Origin: Candidatus Competibacteraceae bacterium
GTDB taxonomy: Bacteria > Pseudomonadota > Gammaproteobacteria > Competibacterales > Competibacteraceae
NCBI GenBank assembly: GCA_003527885.1
Contig: DPWB01000159.1
Span: 1-16,478 of the forward strand
Length of the DNA stretch: 16,478 nucleotides
Reading direction: 5' to 3'
The notes beneath the pieces were generated by a model. That model was given only the letters and a program-made list of their open reading frames with translations, was not told where the DNA came from and searched no databases. Below are positions 1-8,270 of the stretch, one piece after another. Positions within the stretch are counted from its first letter, which is position 1. The number at the start of each line of letters is the position of its first letter. The position numbers and the translations under genes were made by a program.

Positions 1-75
1 ACGTTATTCCAAGCAGAAGACGGCATACGAGATCTAGTACGGTCTCGTGGGCTCGGAGATGTGTATAAGAGACAG
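1..75 (+). other. Illumina Nextera P7/i7 sequencing adapter (artefact)
   Basis: Positions 10-33 are the 24-nt Illumina P7 flow-cell sequence. Positions 34-41 (CTAGTACG) are an 8-nt index that I recall as Nextera i7 N702. Positions 42-75 are the Nextera read-2 transposase adapter, ending in the 19-bp Tn5 mosaic end at 57-75. Bases 1-9 precede P7 and are unexplained, which suggests a chimeric read or adapter concatemer. Genomic sequence starts at 76. An open frame crossing this block on the + strand begins with the peptide GSEMCIRDS, which is simply the translated adapter. Confidence 0.98.
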
Positions 76-284
76 CCCTCATCGGTATCGGCGTCGCTGC
101 TACTTTGCAGGACATCGAGATCGACCAAGCGCTCCAGCGCGGCGCACCGGACCGACGGTTCGAGATCTTGCCGGGCCAGCTCGATCAGTTTGGGGTCAGT
201 CTGATCCAGTTCGCGCAGCGCTTTTTGCCGGGTCGCGGAATCGGTGTGTTGCCACTTAGGCTTGAGGAAGCGGCTTAAGATCAT
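76..284 (-). CDS. DUF349-type protein, N-terminal fragment (cut by adapter)
   Basis: An ATG at 284 on the minus strand opens a frame that stays open for 69 codons to base 76, where the adapter begins, so the gene is 3'-truncated artificially. The protein starts MILSRFLKPKWQH and continues with a HEAT-repeat-like helical stretch (residues about 15-55, including DPKLIELARQD and EPSVRCAALERLVDLDVL). The 'hydrophobic-(R/K)FFKPKWQH' opening followed by one HEAT-like repeat is, from memory, typical of gammaproteobacterial DUF349-domain proteins. The DUF349 helical repeats themselves would lie in the missing part. No strong Shine-Dalgarno is visible. The role of the family is poorly known. It is divergent from gabD. 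The coding assignment is fairly secure from the open frame and composition; the family name is a recognition call. Confidence 0.6.
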
Positions 285-505
285 GGGATGATCGGTCTGA
301 TTTTGGGTAGGGGTGAGGCCCGTTCGGCGGACTGTGGCAGTCCGGCTAAATCAGGAGCGGCTACTTTATCATAGCCACACGCTCGCGGGAGCTTTGCTGG
401 CGGGGGTATTACGGTGATGGCGCCTTCGACCGCGCCGCATCTTTGTGGGCCGCCCGCTGGTCCAATTGAGTTGTGTCGTCCGATTCACGATCCGGAGAAC
501 CCGAT
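285..505. promoter_or_regulatory. Divergent intergenic region before gabD
   Basis: These 221 bases separate the DUF349-type gene (leftward) and gabD (rightward), so both promoters should lie here. The only clear structure is a hairpin at 328-344 with a perfect 7-bp stem (CGGACTG/CAGTCCG) and a 3-nt loop, without a T-tract. I could not identify convincing -35/-10 pairs. A Shine-Dalgarno for gabD (GGAGA) lies at 494-498. Confidence 0.3.
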
Positions 506-1954
506 ATGCTCGACCTGACCGACTTTTCGCTGCTGCGGCAGCGCTGCTTTATCGACGGCCAATGGCGCGACGGCGTGGCCAAGATCGAAGTCGCCAACCC
601 GGCTAACGGCGAGCTGCTGGCGACGGTGCCCAAGTTCGGCGCGGCGGAAACGCGCGAGGCCATCGAAGCCGCCGCGCGGTCCTGGCCGGCCTGGCGGTCG
701 AAAACGGCCAAGGAGCGCGCGGCGCTGCTGCGCCGATGGTTCGAGCTGATCCTGGCCAACCAGGAGGATCTGGCGCGGATCATGACCGCCGAGCAGGGCA
801 AACCCTTGGCCGAATCGCGCGGCGAGATCGCCTACGCCGGCTCGTTCATCGAATGGTTTGCCGAGGAAGGCAAGCGCCTCTACGGCGACACCATTCCGGC
901 GCCGGTCGCCAATCAACGGATCGTGGTGATCAAGGAGCCGATCGGAGTGTGCGCGGCGATCACGCCGTGGAATTTTCCGGCGGCGATGATCGCCCGCAAG
1001 GCCGGGCCGGCGCTCGCCGCCGGCTGCACCATGGTGGTCAAACCGGCCTCGCAAACGCCGCTGTCGGCGCTGGCGCTGGCCGCGCTGGCCGAACGGGCCG
1101 GCATTCCGCCCGGTGTGCTATCGGTGATCACCGGTACGGCCGGCGAGATCGGCGCGGAACTGTGCACCAACCCCATGGTGCGCAAGGTGACTTTCACCGG
1201 CTCCACCGAAATCGGCCGGGTGCTGATGGCGCAGACCGCCGGCACCGTCAAGAAAGTGTCGATGGAACTCGGCGGCAACGCGCCGTTCATCGTGTTCGAC
1301 GACGCCGATTTGGACGCGGCGGTCGAGGGCGCGCTGATCTCCAAATACCGCAATGCCGGCCAGACCTGCGTCTGCGCCAACCGGCTGTACGCGCAGGTGA
1401 AAATCTACGATGCGTTTGCGGAAAAACTGGTGGCGGCGGTCAAGGCGCTGAACGTCGGGGACGGCAGCGCCGAGGGGGTACGGATCGGCCCGCTGATCGA
1501 CGACAAGGCGGTGCGCAAGGTCGAGGAGCACATCAGTGACGCCACCGCCAAGGGCGCGCGGGTGCTGACCGGCGGCGGGCGGCACGCCTTGGGGGGTTCG
1601 TTTTTCGAACCGACCGTGCTGGCCGACGTGACCCGCGACATGCGGGTGGCGCGCGAGGAGACCTTCGGCCCGCTGGCCCCGCTGTTCCGTTTCGAAACCG
1701 AGGATGACGTGGTGGCCATGGCTAACGACACCGAGTTCGGCTTGGCCAGTTATTTCTACACCCGCGATTTGGGCCGGGTCTGGCGGGTGGCCGAACGGCT
1801 CGAATACGGCATGGTCGGCGTCAACACCGGCTTGATTTCCAACGAGGTCGCGCCCTTCGGTGGCGTCAAGCAATCGGGGATCGGCCGCGAGGGTTCGCGC
1901 TACGGCATCGAGGATTATCTCGTCATCAAATACATCAACATGGCCGGGATTTGA
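506..1954 (+). CDS. gabD: Succinate-semialdehyde dehydrogenase (NADP+)
   Basis: The enzyme oxidises succinate semialdehyde to succinate with NAD(P)+, the last step of GABA degradation, in the cytoplasm. I chose the ATG at 506 because GGAGA lies 7 bases upstream (494-498) and because this gives 482 residues, the length of E. coli GabD. A GTG at 473 would add 11 unlikely residues. The aldehyde dehydrogenase fold is complete: the TPWNFPAAM cofactor/substrate segment, the FTGSTEIGR Rossmann motif, the general-base Glu254 in MELGGNAP, and the nucleophile Cys288 in NAGQTCVCANR. The second cysteine, Cys290, matches the regulatory disulfide pair of E. coli GabD. No gabT or GABA permease is adjacent, so it appears monocistronic. 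No + strand terminator is evident downstream. Other ALDHs with short-chain substrates are an alternative, but the NAGQTCVCANR signature strongly favours SSADH. Confidence 0.92.
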   Translation: MLDLTDFSLLRQRCFIDGQWRDGVAKIEVANPANGELLATVPKFGAAETREAIEAAARSWPAWRSKTAKERAALLRRWFELILANQEDLARIMTAEQGKPLAESRGEIAYAGSFIEWFAEEGKRLYGDTIPAPVANQRIVVIKEPIGVCAAITPWNFPAAMIARKAGPALAAGCTMVVKPASQTPLSALALAALAERAGIPPGVLSVITGTAGEIGAELCTNPMVRKVTFTGSTEIGRVLMAQTAGTVKKVSMELGGNAPFIVFDDADLDAAVEGALISKYRNAGQTCVCANRLYAQVKIYDAFAEKLVAAVKALNVGDGSAEGVRIGPLIDDKAVRKVEEHISDATAKGARVLTGGGRHALGGSFFEPTVLADVTRDMRVAREETFGPLAPLFRFETEDDVVAMANDTEFGLASYFYTRDLGRVWRVAERLEYGMVGVNTGLISNEVAPFGGVKQSGIGREGSRYGIEDYLVIKYINMAGI

Positions 1955-2135
1955 AGCGTCGACAGCGCTGGCGCCACCCGGTGGGTCGGGGCGTCTTGCG
2001 GATTCCGGCGGGCAGCGCCTGTGCGGGAGGGGTTGCACGCGGCCGGAGGGACGTTGGCCCATCGGGTTTTGTGGTCCGGGCCTGGAGAATGAGCGCGGGA
2101 TGCTGAACCGGAGGCGGCGCGTGGCTTGGCAGGCG

Positions 2136-2172
2136 AAAAAAATCCCGTTGCCCCTACCTGGGGTAACGGGAT
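2136..2172 (-). terminator. Rho-independent terminator of the rlpA-like gene
   Basis: Read on the minus strand, an ATCCCGTT/AACGGGAT stem (2165-2172 with 2142-2149) continues through one wobble pair into CCCC/GGGG around a 5-nt loop. This makes 13 paired positions, followed by seven T's (2142-2136). It sits 13 bases past the stop codon of the leftward rlpA-like gene. In the + direction the same hairpin has no T-tract, so it is not an efficient gabD terminator. Confidence 0.92.
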
Positions 2173-2185
2173 CTTCGGAGCGGGA

Positions 2186-2599
2186 TCAGCGCCCCATGGG
2201 CTCGATCCTGACGCGGGCTATACCGCTGGTGTTCATGGCCAATCTCGTGGCGGCAGCGCGCGAGAGATCGATCACTCGGCCCCCTACATAGGGGCCCCGG
2301 TCGTTGATGGTCACGTCGACCTTCCTGCCGTTGGTGAGGTTGGTCACTCTAGCTCTGGTCCCGAGCGGTAAGCTTCTGTGAGCCGCCGTCAGACTGTTCT
2401 GGTTGAAGCGGACACCGCTGGCGGTTTTTTTGCCGTGAAAACCGGGCCCATACCAGGACGCTTTACCCACTTGGGGGCCTCGCGCGCTGGCGTGTTGGGG
2501 GATGCCGACCGCTAACGCCAAGGCAGCCATCACCAAGGCCCGAGTGAGGCGCGTCGGCCCCTTGCGCGACCGCGAGTTATCGGTGTGATCTGGATTCAT
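2186..2599 (-). CDS. rlpA: Small secreted RlpA-like double-psi beta-barrel protein
   Basis: RlpA-type proteins are periplasmic or outer-membrane septal lytic transglycosylases, or structural relatives, that act on peptidoglycan. The start at 2599 is supported by AGAGG 5-9 bases upstream; an upstream in-frame start at 2662 lacks support. The 137-residue product has a charged N-terminus, a hydrophobic signal segment (about residues 20-35, RALVMAALALAVGI) and a likely signal peptidase I site after AxA (QHASA|RG). There is no lipobox. Nearly all the mature part is one DPBB domain: GKASWYGPGFHGKKTASG, the FNQNSLTAAHRSLPLGTRARV block with its conserved His, and VTINDRGPYVGGRVIDLS with the conserved Asp. 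The C-terminal SPOR domain of E. coli RlpA is absent, so septal targeting via denuded glycans is not expected. The strong terminator and isolated position suggest a monocistronic unit. Confidence 0.85.
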   Translation of the reverse strand: MNPDHTDNSRSRKGPTRLTRALVMAALALAVGIPQHASARGPQVGKASWYGPGFHGKKTASGVRFNQNSLTAAHRSLPLGTRARVTNLTNGRKVDVTINDRGPYVGGRVIDLSRAAATRLAMNTSGIARVRIEPMGR

Positions 2600-2725
2600 G
2601 CTTACCTCTACTTGATTCTTTCGGGTGGAAATTCGGGTTGCCCGGCAACCGGCGCTTCCCAAGCCCGATCAAACGAAAATAGGAGTTAAGGGATTTTGAT
2701 ATAATATATTGATTTTTATTGAATT

Positions 2726-2742
2726 ATCCGATTTCATCGGAT
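2726..2742. repeat. Perfect inverted repeat in the AT-rich island
   Basis: ATCCGAT, a TTC loop, then ATCGGAT: a 7-bp perfect stem with a 3-nt loop. It could be an operator-like dyad or a small hairpin. It lies about 130 bases upstream of the rlpA-like start codon. No T-tract follows. Confidence 0.5.
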
Positions 2743-2822
2743 GAATATTTATCTTTAAAAATCAATAAATTAGCTAAAATATTCCAAGTTTGAAGATTTT
2801 CGAAAGCTATCACTTAAATTTA

Positions 2823-2842
2823 AACATATCAATCAATATGTT
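2823..2842. repeat. Second inverted repeat in the AT-rich island
   Basis: AACATAT, a 6-nt loop (CAATCA), then ATATGTT: a 7-bp perfect stem. AATCAATA-like words recur around it. In AT-rich DNA such a repeat may arise by chance, so function is unproven. Confidence 0.4.
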
Positions 2843-3143
2843 GAAAATAAGTGCAATCAATCTTTGAAACGACCTTGAAAATCAGCGGCTTAGCTTTTGG
2901 CTTTAATTGCTGGCGAGCCCATCCAAAACGGGCTGGGGAGGCGGCCGGTCATGGAGGGGGGTTTTTGAAAGCAAAAGCAGTGGCCGGCGCCAGCGCCGAT
3001 GCGCGATTCAAGTTAGTGGACGAGGTATTCCGGCGGCCGTGATACCACCGTGCGAGGGCCGATGGTTGAAGGCGGGCGCTGGAGTTCGGAGGGGTCGAAC
3101 GGAGCGGGGTGCGGAGCGTCCGGCGGTGATGTGCTCGGGCGAT

Positions 3144-3179
3144 GGGAGCCGCCGCGGATCGGCGGATCGGGCGGCTCCC
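3144..3179. repeat. Strong GC-rich inverted repeat downstream of the ydcH-like gene
   Basis: GGGAGCCGCC (3144-3153) pairs perfectly with GGCGGCTCCC (3170-3179) around a 16-nt loop that itself contains repeats of CGGATCG. It starts 15 bases past the stop codon of the leftward ydcH-like gene. No T-run follows in either direction, so it is more like a 3'-end stabilising or Rho-assisted structure than a classical terminator. Confidence 0.5.
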
Positions 3180-3194
3180 TGAGCGATGGCGGGG

Positions 3195-3401
3195 TCAGGC
3201 GTTGAGGTCGGGAATGACTTTGCTTTCCAGGTGGGCAATCATATCCTTGAGCATCAACTTGCGCTTTTTCAGGCGTTTCAGTTCCAGTTCGTCAACCAAA
3301 GGGTCTTTCGCCAGACGGTTGATGACATCGTCAAGGTCGCGGTGCTCGACGCGCAGCTCGACGAGCCGATGTTTGTAATGTTCGATATCGCTGGTCTCCA
3401 T
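3195..3401 (-). CDS. YdcH family (DUF465) small protein
   Basis: A 68-residue, highly charged, almost entirely helical protein with the DUF465 pattern: a first helix (SDIEHYKHRLVELRVEHRDLDDVINRL) and a second, conserved lysine-rich helix (ELELKRLKKRKLMLKDMIAHLESK) likely to form a coiled coil or helical hairpin. Family members are usually 60-80 residues, so this looks full length. The ATG at 3401 has a good Shine-Dalgarno (AGGAGAG) just upstream on the minus strand. The molecular function of the family is not established; E. coli YdcH is uncharacterised. It is divergent from ttcA across about 200 bases and stands alone. Confidence 0.88.
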   Translation of the reverse strand: METSDIEHYKHRLVELRVEHRDLDDVINRLAKDPLVDELELKRLKKRKLMLKDMIAHLESKVIPDLNA

Positions 3402-3600
3402 GGTGAGCTCTCCTGAAGTTGAGTAATCCGATAGGGCGATGGTCGGAAACGGGCGGGTTTCCGGGAAGCGGAGTGAACGGTGTTCCTAACCGGGAGTCTA
3501 GTCTCCAGATCAGCGTCCGGCAAGCTGGGAAATGGGGCGCGAACCGCCCGAATTTCCGCTAAAGTTTACCGCCGCGACAAGGCGTTCCAAGGGGCTGGCG

Positions 3601-4497
3601 ATGACGGTGGCGTTCAAAAAACAGCAGGTGAATTTCAACAAGCTGCAAAAGCGGTTGCGGCGCGATGTCGGCCGGGCGATTCAGGATTTCAACATGATCG
3701 AGGACGGCGACCGCATCATGGTCTGCCTGTCCGGCGGCAAGGACTCTTTCGCCATGCTCGATATCCTGCGCAACCTGCAACGGCGCGCGCCGGTGCGCTT
3801 TGAGTTGGTGGCGGTCAATCTCGACCAGAAGCAGCCGGGCTTTCCCCAACAGGTGCTGCCAGATTATCTGCGCGGCATCGGCATCCCGTTTCACATCATC
3901 GAGCAAGATACTTACAGCGTCGTCAAGCGGGTCATCCCGGAGGGAAAAACCACCTGTGGGTTGTGTTCGCGGTTGCGGCGGGGCGTGCTGTACAGCTTCG
4001 CGGCCGAACACGGCATGAGCAAAATCGCGCTGGGCCACCACCGCGACGACATCATGGAAACCCTGTTTCTGAACCTGTTTCACGGCGGCAAGCTCAAGGC
4101 GATGCCGCCCAAGCTGCTCAGCGACGACGGCCGGCATGTGGTGGTTCGGCCGCTGGCCTATTGCCGGGAAAGCGATTTGGAGGCCTATGCGGAAATCCGC
4201 CAGTTCCCGATCATTCCTTGCAACCTGTGCGGTTCGCAGGACAACCTGCAACGACGAGCCATCAAACTGATGTTGCGGCAGTGGGAACGGCAGTTTCCGG
4301 GGCGGGTGGAAAATATCTTCGCGGCGCTGCAAAACGTGGCGCCCTCGCATCTGGCCGATACCGCGCTGTTCGGTTTCGCCGCGCTAGGCGCGCGTAACGG
4401 CGGCCGGGCGCCGGACTGGCTGATCGGCGGGCGGGAAGATGCGGGGGATGCGGCCGACGAGCAGCCGGCGCTACCGTCAGCCGGAGTCGGTCAGTGA
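3601..4497 (+). CDS. ttcA: tRNA 2-thiocytidine(32) synthetase TtcA
   Basis: TtcA thiolates cytidine-32 of certain tRNAs in the cytoplasm, using ATP activation and a [4Fe-4S] cluster. The 298-residue product has the PP-loop ATP-binding motif SGGKDS at residues 44-49 and two CxxC pairs, C119/C122 (CGLC) and C207/C210 (CNLC), spaced as in E. coli TtcA for cluster binding. It also has [21 protein letters not shown], the typical TtcA core. I prefer the ATG at 3601, preceded by AAGGGG at a good distance. An in-frame ATG at 3532 would add 23 residues without a clear ribosome site. The region 3402-3600 must hold its promoter, but I see no clear hexamers. The 3' end overlaps the end of convergent putA by 21 bases, leaving no room for a terminator between them. 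Confidence 0.95.
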   Translation: MTVAFKKQQVNFNKLQKRLRRDVGRAIQDFNMIEDGDRIMVCLSGGKDSFAMLDILRNLQRRAPVRFELVAVNLDQKQPGFPQQVLPDYLRGIGIPFHIIEQDTYSVVKRVIPEGKTTCGLCSRLRRGVLYSFAAEHGMSKIALGHHRDDIMETLFLNLFHGGKLKAMPPKLLSDDGRHVVVRPLAYCRESDLEAYAEIRQFPIIPCNLCGSQDNLQRRAIKLMLRQWERQFPGRVENIFAALQNVAPSHLADTALFGFAALGARNGGRAPDWLIGGREDAGDAADEQPALPSAGVGQ

Positions 4498-7400
4498 CAG
4501 CAACGAGGTGTTCCCGCCCGCCGCCGCGGTATTCACGCTGCTCACTCGCTCGTGCAGCAACCGGTAAAGCGGATAGTGGCCGATTCCCGGTCCGGCGGTA
4601 ATGATAGGGATCAGCGGGCCATCCTGGGCGGCGATGCGTTGGCGGAGTTCCGCCAAGGCGCGGTGGTCGCCATCGAACAGGATAGCTTGCGGTTTCATCG
4701 CCGTGCCGGCCGGTAGGCGCTTGATCGCTGTCTGAACTTCCGCCGGCAGTCGGGCCATCATGGTGGCTGCCGCAAAAGGGCCGACGAGCGCCGGGGTGTT
4801 TCCGGTCGCTAGCACGGCCGCCAGTTGTTCGAGCAAGGCGGCTTCGCTGGCTGCCTGACAGAGCACCTCGCCGCGAGGCGCGAAGTAGAGGGTGTTCTCC
4901 TCGCCGGTGGGACCCGGCAACTTACCGCGACAGGGTAGTGGCGTGGCGGTGGCGTATTCGGCGCAGGCGAGGGCCAACGCCCGCAGGCCGTGCCGATGGC
5001 TCCAGGCGGTCAGCACCTCGAAAGCGGCAAGACGGGGGTCCGCCTCGGTATTGCGTTGCAGGCCCAGCGTTTCCAGCGCGGGATTGGCGAGTTCCAGCAG
5101 GCGCGGCAGGTAGAACGGGCCGCCCGCTTTCGGGCCAGTGCCGGATTGGCCTTCACCGCCAAAGGGCTGCACGCCGACCACCGCGCCGATCATGTTGCGG
5201 TTGATGTAAAGGTTGCCGGCCTTGATCCGGCTCATCAGCCGGTGGAGTGTTTCGTCGACCCGGCTGTGCGCGCCGAAGGTAAGGCCGTAACCGGTCGCGT
5301 TGATGGCATCCACCACTTCATCCAGACGTTCGCTGGAATAACGCAGGACATGCACGATAGGGCCGAACACTTCCCGCTGAAGTTGGTCGGGGCGGTCGAT
5401 TTCGATGAGCGTGGGCGGCACGAAGGTCCCGGCGGCGCAAGCGGCCGGCAGCTCGCCCCGGTGGATCGCGTGGCCGGCCTGACTCATGGCGGCAATGTGC
5501 CCGCCAAGGCTGCGTTGGGCCGCCGCGTCGATGACCGGGCCGATATCGGTGGCGAGTTCGGCGGGATCGCCGATGTTCAGTTCCCGCATGGTGGAGCGCA
5601 GCAGGGCTAACAGGCTGTCGGCGATATCGTCTTGCAAGCAGAGCACGCGCAACGCCGAACAACGCTGGCCGGCGCTGTCGAAGCCGGAGGCGATCACATC
5701 CTGCACCACCTGTTCCGCCAGGGCCGAGGAATCCACGACCATCGCGTTCTGGCCGCCGGTCTCGGCGATCAGACGGGTCTCCGGTAGTCCGGGGTCACGG
5801 GCGGCCAGCGCGCGGTTGATCAGTTGGGCGCCCTCCAGCGAGCCGGTGAAGATGACGCCGCGCACCCGCGCATCCTGGGTCAGCGCCGCGCCGACGGTCT
5901 CACCCCGACCGGGCAAGAGTTGCAAGGCGGCGGGCGGGATGCCGGCCTCATGCAGCCAGCGCACGGCCCGGGCGGCGATCAGCGGGGTTTGTTCGGCCGG
6001 TTTGGCCAGCACCGGGCTGCCGGCTGCGAGCGCGGCGGCGACCTGACCGATAAAAATGGCCAGCGGAAAATTCCAGGGGCTGATGCAGGCCACCACGCCC
6101 GGCGCTTGCTCGGCGGCATCCGCCAAACGCTCGGCTTGCAGAGCGTAATAGCGGCAAAAATCCACGGCTTCTCGAATTTCCGCCACGGCGTTGGGCCAGG
6201 TTTTACCCGCCTCCCGAACGCACAGGCTGATGAGTTCGGGGCGATGGGTTTCCAGCAGATAGGCGGCCCGGCGCAGCCAGCGCGCCCGCTCGGCGGGTGG
6301 GTGCCGGCGCCAAGTTTCGGCGTAGCCGGCGGCGGTTGCCAGCGCTCGCTCGATATCGGCCGGTGACGCTTCCCGCACCGTGCCGACCGCATCGCCACGA
6401 TCGGCGGGGTTGAGGATCGTACTTTCGATATCGCCCTCGCCCTCACCGCCAGCGAGGAGCGGCGCGGCTTGCCAGCGCGCGTTTTTCAGCCGCTCCAGAT
6501 CGGCGGTCAATTGCTCCAGAACGCGGTCGTTGGTGAGATCGAGTCCGGCCGAATTGAGCCGCTCGTCGCCGTAGAGGTTGCCGGGCAGGGGAATGGCGGG
6601 ATGGGGTGTGCCGGCGGTTTTCAGCGCCGGGGCCAAGGGATCGGCCACCAAGTCCTCGATAGGCACGTTCTCATCGACCAGCCGATTGACGAAGGAACTG
6701 TTGGCGCCATTTTCCAAAAGCCGCCGCACCAGATACGGCAGCAGGGTTTCATGCCGGCCGACCGGGGCGTAGATGCGGCAGCGCGCGCCCATCTGGTCGC
6801 CGCTCACCACATTGTCGTATAAGGTTTCGCCCATGCCGTGCAGGCATTGGAATTCGTAATCGGCGACGCCGAGATCGGCGGCCATCCGTTCGACCGCCGC
6901 CAGCGTATGGGCGTTGTGGGTGGCGAATTGCGGGTAGATCAGGTCGGCGGCGACCAACAGGCGGCGGGCGCAGACCAGATAGCAAAGATCGGTGTGCGGC
7001 TTGCGGGTATAGACCGGATAGCCTTCCAAGCCATCGACTTGCGCGCGTTTGATTTCGCTGTCCCAATAAGCGCCCTTGACCAGCCGCACCATCAAGCGGC
7101 GGCCGCTGGCGCGAGCGAGCGCGATCAAATGATCGACCAGCGGCAGGGCGCGCTTCTGATACGCTTGAACCGCGATCGCCAGGCCGTTCCAGTCGCTCAA
7201 CTCCGGGGCGAACGCCAGACGGTCGAGCAAATCCTGGGACAGCTCCAGCCGGTCGGCTTCCTCGGAGTCGATGTTGAAGCCGATGTCGTGGCGGCGGGCC
7301 AGCGTCGCCAGCGCCAGGAGGCGCGGGTACAGCTCGGCCAGCACCCGCTCCCGTTGGGCGCGGCTGTAGCGCGGGTGCAGGGCCGACAGCTTGACCGAAA

Positions 7401-8130
7401 TGCCCGGTCCACGAATGACGCCTTGACGGCTGGAGCGGCCGATGGCGTGGATGGCTTGCTGGTAGGCGTGGAAATAACGCTCGGCGTCGGCGTCGGTCAG
7501 CGCCGCCTCGCCCAGCATATCGAAGGAGTGATTGTAGCCTTTACGGATATTCTCCTGACTGCGAGCCAGGGCGGCTTCGATGGTTTCGCCCATGACGAAC
7601 TGCTGGCCCAGCAGGGTCATGGCGAATTCGACCCCGCGCCGGATCAGCGGCTCGCCGCCGCGGGCGATCAGCCGGGTCAGCGCGTTGCCGAGTGAGGCTT
7701 CCCGGCGGGTGGCCACCAGCCGGCCGGTGATCATCAGGCCCCAGGTCGCGGCGTTGACGAACAAGGATTCGCTGCGACCGAGATGAGCGCGCCAATCGCC
7801 CGTGCTGATCTTGTCGCGGATCAGCCGATCGACCGTGGCGTCGTCGGGGATGCGCAACAGCGCCTCGGCCAAACACATCAGCGCGATGCCCTCCTGGCTG
7901 GACAGGGAAAATTCGTGCATCAGGTTGTCCACCCCGCTCGCGCCCTGGCGCTGGTGGCGCACGGCCTTCACCAGGGCGGCGGCGCGCTCGGCGACGGCGG
8001 TCGAGTCGGGCGCGGTGGCTTGCATCTCTTGCACCAGATCGGCGACGCAAGCCGCTTCATCGGCGCGGTAAGCGTGCGTGATCGCCGCGCGGCCGGCGGC
8101 CAGAGCGGCGAGAGGATCGGCGTGGTTCAT
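4477..8130 (-). CDS. putA: Bifunctional proline dehydrogenase / P5C dehydrogenase PutA
   Basis: PutA oxidises proline to P5C with FAD, passing electrons to membrane quinone, and then oxidises glutamate semialdehyde to glutamate with NAD+. The 1217-residue product starts directly with the helical arm (about 15-190) and has no N-terminal ribbon-helix-helix, so unlike E. coli PutA it should not bind DNA itself. The PRODH barrel spans about 200-480 ([11 protein letters not shown] 245-255, [12 protein letters not shown] 349-360, [15 protein letters not shown] 466-480 with the proline-binding arginine pair). The P5CDH domain spans about 570-1000 with [15 protein letters not shown], catalytic Glu790 (AETGGQN) and nucleophile Cys824 ([10 protein letters not shown]). 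A C-terminal ALDH-superfamily-like domain follows, ending in the PutA tail [11 protein letters not shown]. These motifs make it full length. The start at 8130 has only a weak GGGTG-type ribosome site. It is divergent from the Liv-type transporter. Confidence 0.95.
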   Translation of the reverse strand: MNHADPLAALAAGRAAITHAYRADEAACVADLVQEMQATAPDSTAVAERAAALVKAVRHQRQGASGVDNLMHEFSLSSQEGIALMCLAEALLRIPDDATVDRLIRDKISTGDWRAHLGRSESLFVNAATWGLMITGRLVATRREASLGNALTRLIARGGEPLIRRGVEFAMTLLGQQFVMGETIEAALARSQENIRKGYNHSFDMLGEAALTDADAERYFHAYQQAIHAIGRSSRQGVIRGPGISVKLSALHPRYSRAQRERVLAELYPRLLALATLARRHDIGFNIDSEEADRLELSQDLLDRLAFAPELSDWNGLAIAVQAYQKRALPLVDHLIALARASGRRLMVRLVKGAYWDSEIKRAQVDGLEGYPVYTRKPHTDLCYLVCARRLLVAADLIYPQFATHNAHTLAAVERMAADLGVADYEFQCLHGMGETLYDNVVSGDQMGARCRIYAPVGRHETLLPYLVRRLLENGANSSFVNRLVDENVPIEDLVADPLAPALKTAGTPHPAIPLPGNLYGDERLNSAGLDLTNDRVLEQLTADLERLKNARWQAAPLLAGGEGEGDIESTILNPADRGDAVGTVREASPADIERALATAAGYAETWRRHPPAERARWLRRAAYLLETHRPELISLCVREAGKTWPNAVAEIREAVDFCRYYALQAERLADAAEQAPGVVACISPWNFPLAIFIGQVAAALAAGSPVLAKPAEQTPLIAARAVRWLHEAGIPPAALQLLPGRGETVGAALTQDARVRGVIFTGSLEGAQLINRALAARDPGLPETRLIAETGGQNAMVVDSSALAEQVVQDVIASGFDSAGQRCSALRVLCLQDDIADSLLALLRSTMRELNIGDPAELATDIGPVIDAAAQRSLGGHIAAMSQAGHAIHRGELPAACAAGTFVPPTLIEIDRPDQLQREVFGPIVHVLRYSSERLDEVVDAINATGYGLTFGAHSRVDETLHRLMSRIKAGNLYINRNMIGAVVGVQPFGGEGQSGTGPKAGGPFYLPRLLELANPALETLGLQRNTEADPRLAAFEVLTAWSHRHGLRALALACAEYATATPLPCRGKLPGPTGEENTLYFAPRGEVLCQAASEAALLEQLAAVLATGNTPALVGPFAAATMMARLPAEVQTAIKRLPAGTAMKPQAILFDGDHRALAELRQRIAAQDGPLIPIITAGPGIGHYPLYRLLHERVSSVNTAAAGGNTSLLSLTDSG

Positions 8131-8168
8131 TCCGAGGCACCCTTTTTAGTGAAACCTGCACGGCAAGT

Positions 8169-8198
8169 TTGGCGCTTTTTCGGCCGGGCTGCTATTGT
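8169..8198 (+). promoter_or_regulatory. Candidate sigma70 promoter for the liv operon
   Basis: TTGGCG (8169-8174) and TATTGT (8193-8198) are each 4/6 matches to the -35 and -10 consensus, with an 18-bp spacer. They lie about 70-100 bases upstream of livK in the 140-bp putA/livK divergent region. A short inverted repeat, GCGCT (8200-8204) with AGCGC (8213-8217), lies at the predicted start of transcription and could be an operator. No equally good promoter was found for putA. This is by eye only. Confidence 0.35.
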
Positions 8199-8270
8199 TG
8201 CGCTATTAAAACAGCGCCGGCTCCACCCGAGAAACCCAGCCGGCTTTCCGCCAAACGAGGAGTTCGCATC

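Larger units (their letters stand above)
2600..3194. other. Gene-free region with an AT-rich island (about 2683-2880)
   Basis: No convincing gene is visible in these 595 bases. From about 2683 to 2880 the sequence turns abruptly AT-rich, with many A/T runs, against a very GC-rich background. It holds two short perfect inverted repeats (see 2726-2742 and 2823-2842). A TATAAT hexamer occurs at 2700-2705 on the + strand but has no good -35 and no gene ahead of it. The island lies 5' of the leftward rlpA-like gene and could carry its promoter, or be a remnant of transferred DNA. From 2880 to 3194 base use returns to GC-rich, and the short frames there look non-coding. Confidence 0.5.

Noticed and set aside
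57..75. Tn5 mosaic end suggesting a transposon
   Set aside because: It is part of the synthetic Nextera adapter, with index and P7 attached, not a genomic mobile element.
47..259. Plus-strand frame of 70 codons across the left edge
   Set aside because: Its first ten residues are translated adapter, and the rest is antisense to the DUF349-type frame.
1595..1611. GGTTCG-TTTTT-CGAACC hairpin resembling a tRNA T-arm or terminator
   Set aside because: It is inside the gabD reading frame and no tRNA cloverleaf surrounds it; probably a chance palindrome.
1118..2062. 314-codon frame antisense to gabD
   Set aside because: Shadow frame of GC-rich coding DNA; gabD on the other strand is unambiguous with all its catalytic residues.
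3559..4350. 263-codon frame antisense to ttcA
   Set aside because: Shadow; the sense strand has the PP-loop and both CxxC pairs of TtcA.
8169..8270. Upstream start for livK adding 34 residues
   Set aside because: The added sequence would bury the signal peptide and overlap the promoter; the ATG at 8271 has AGGAG at the right distance.
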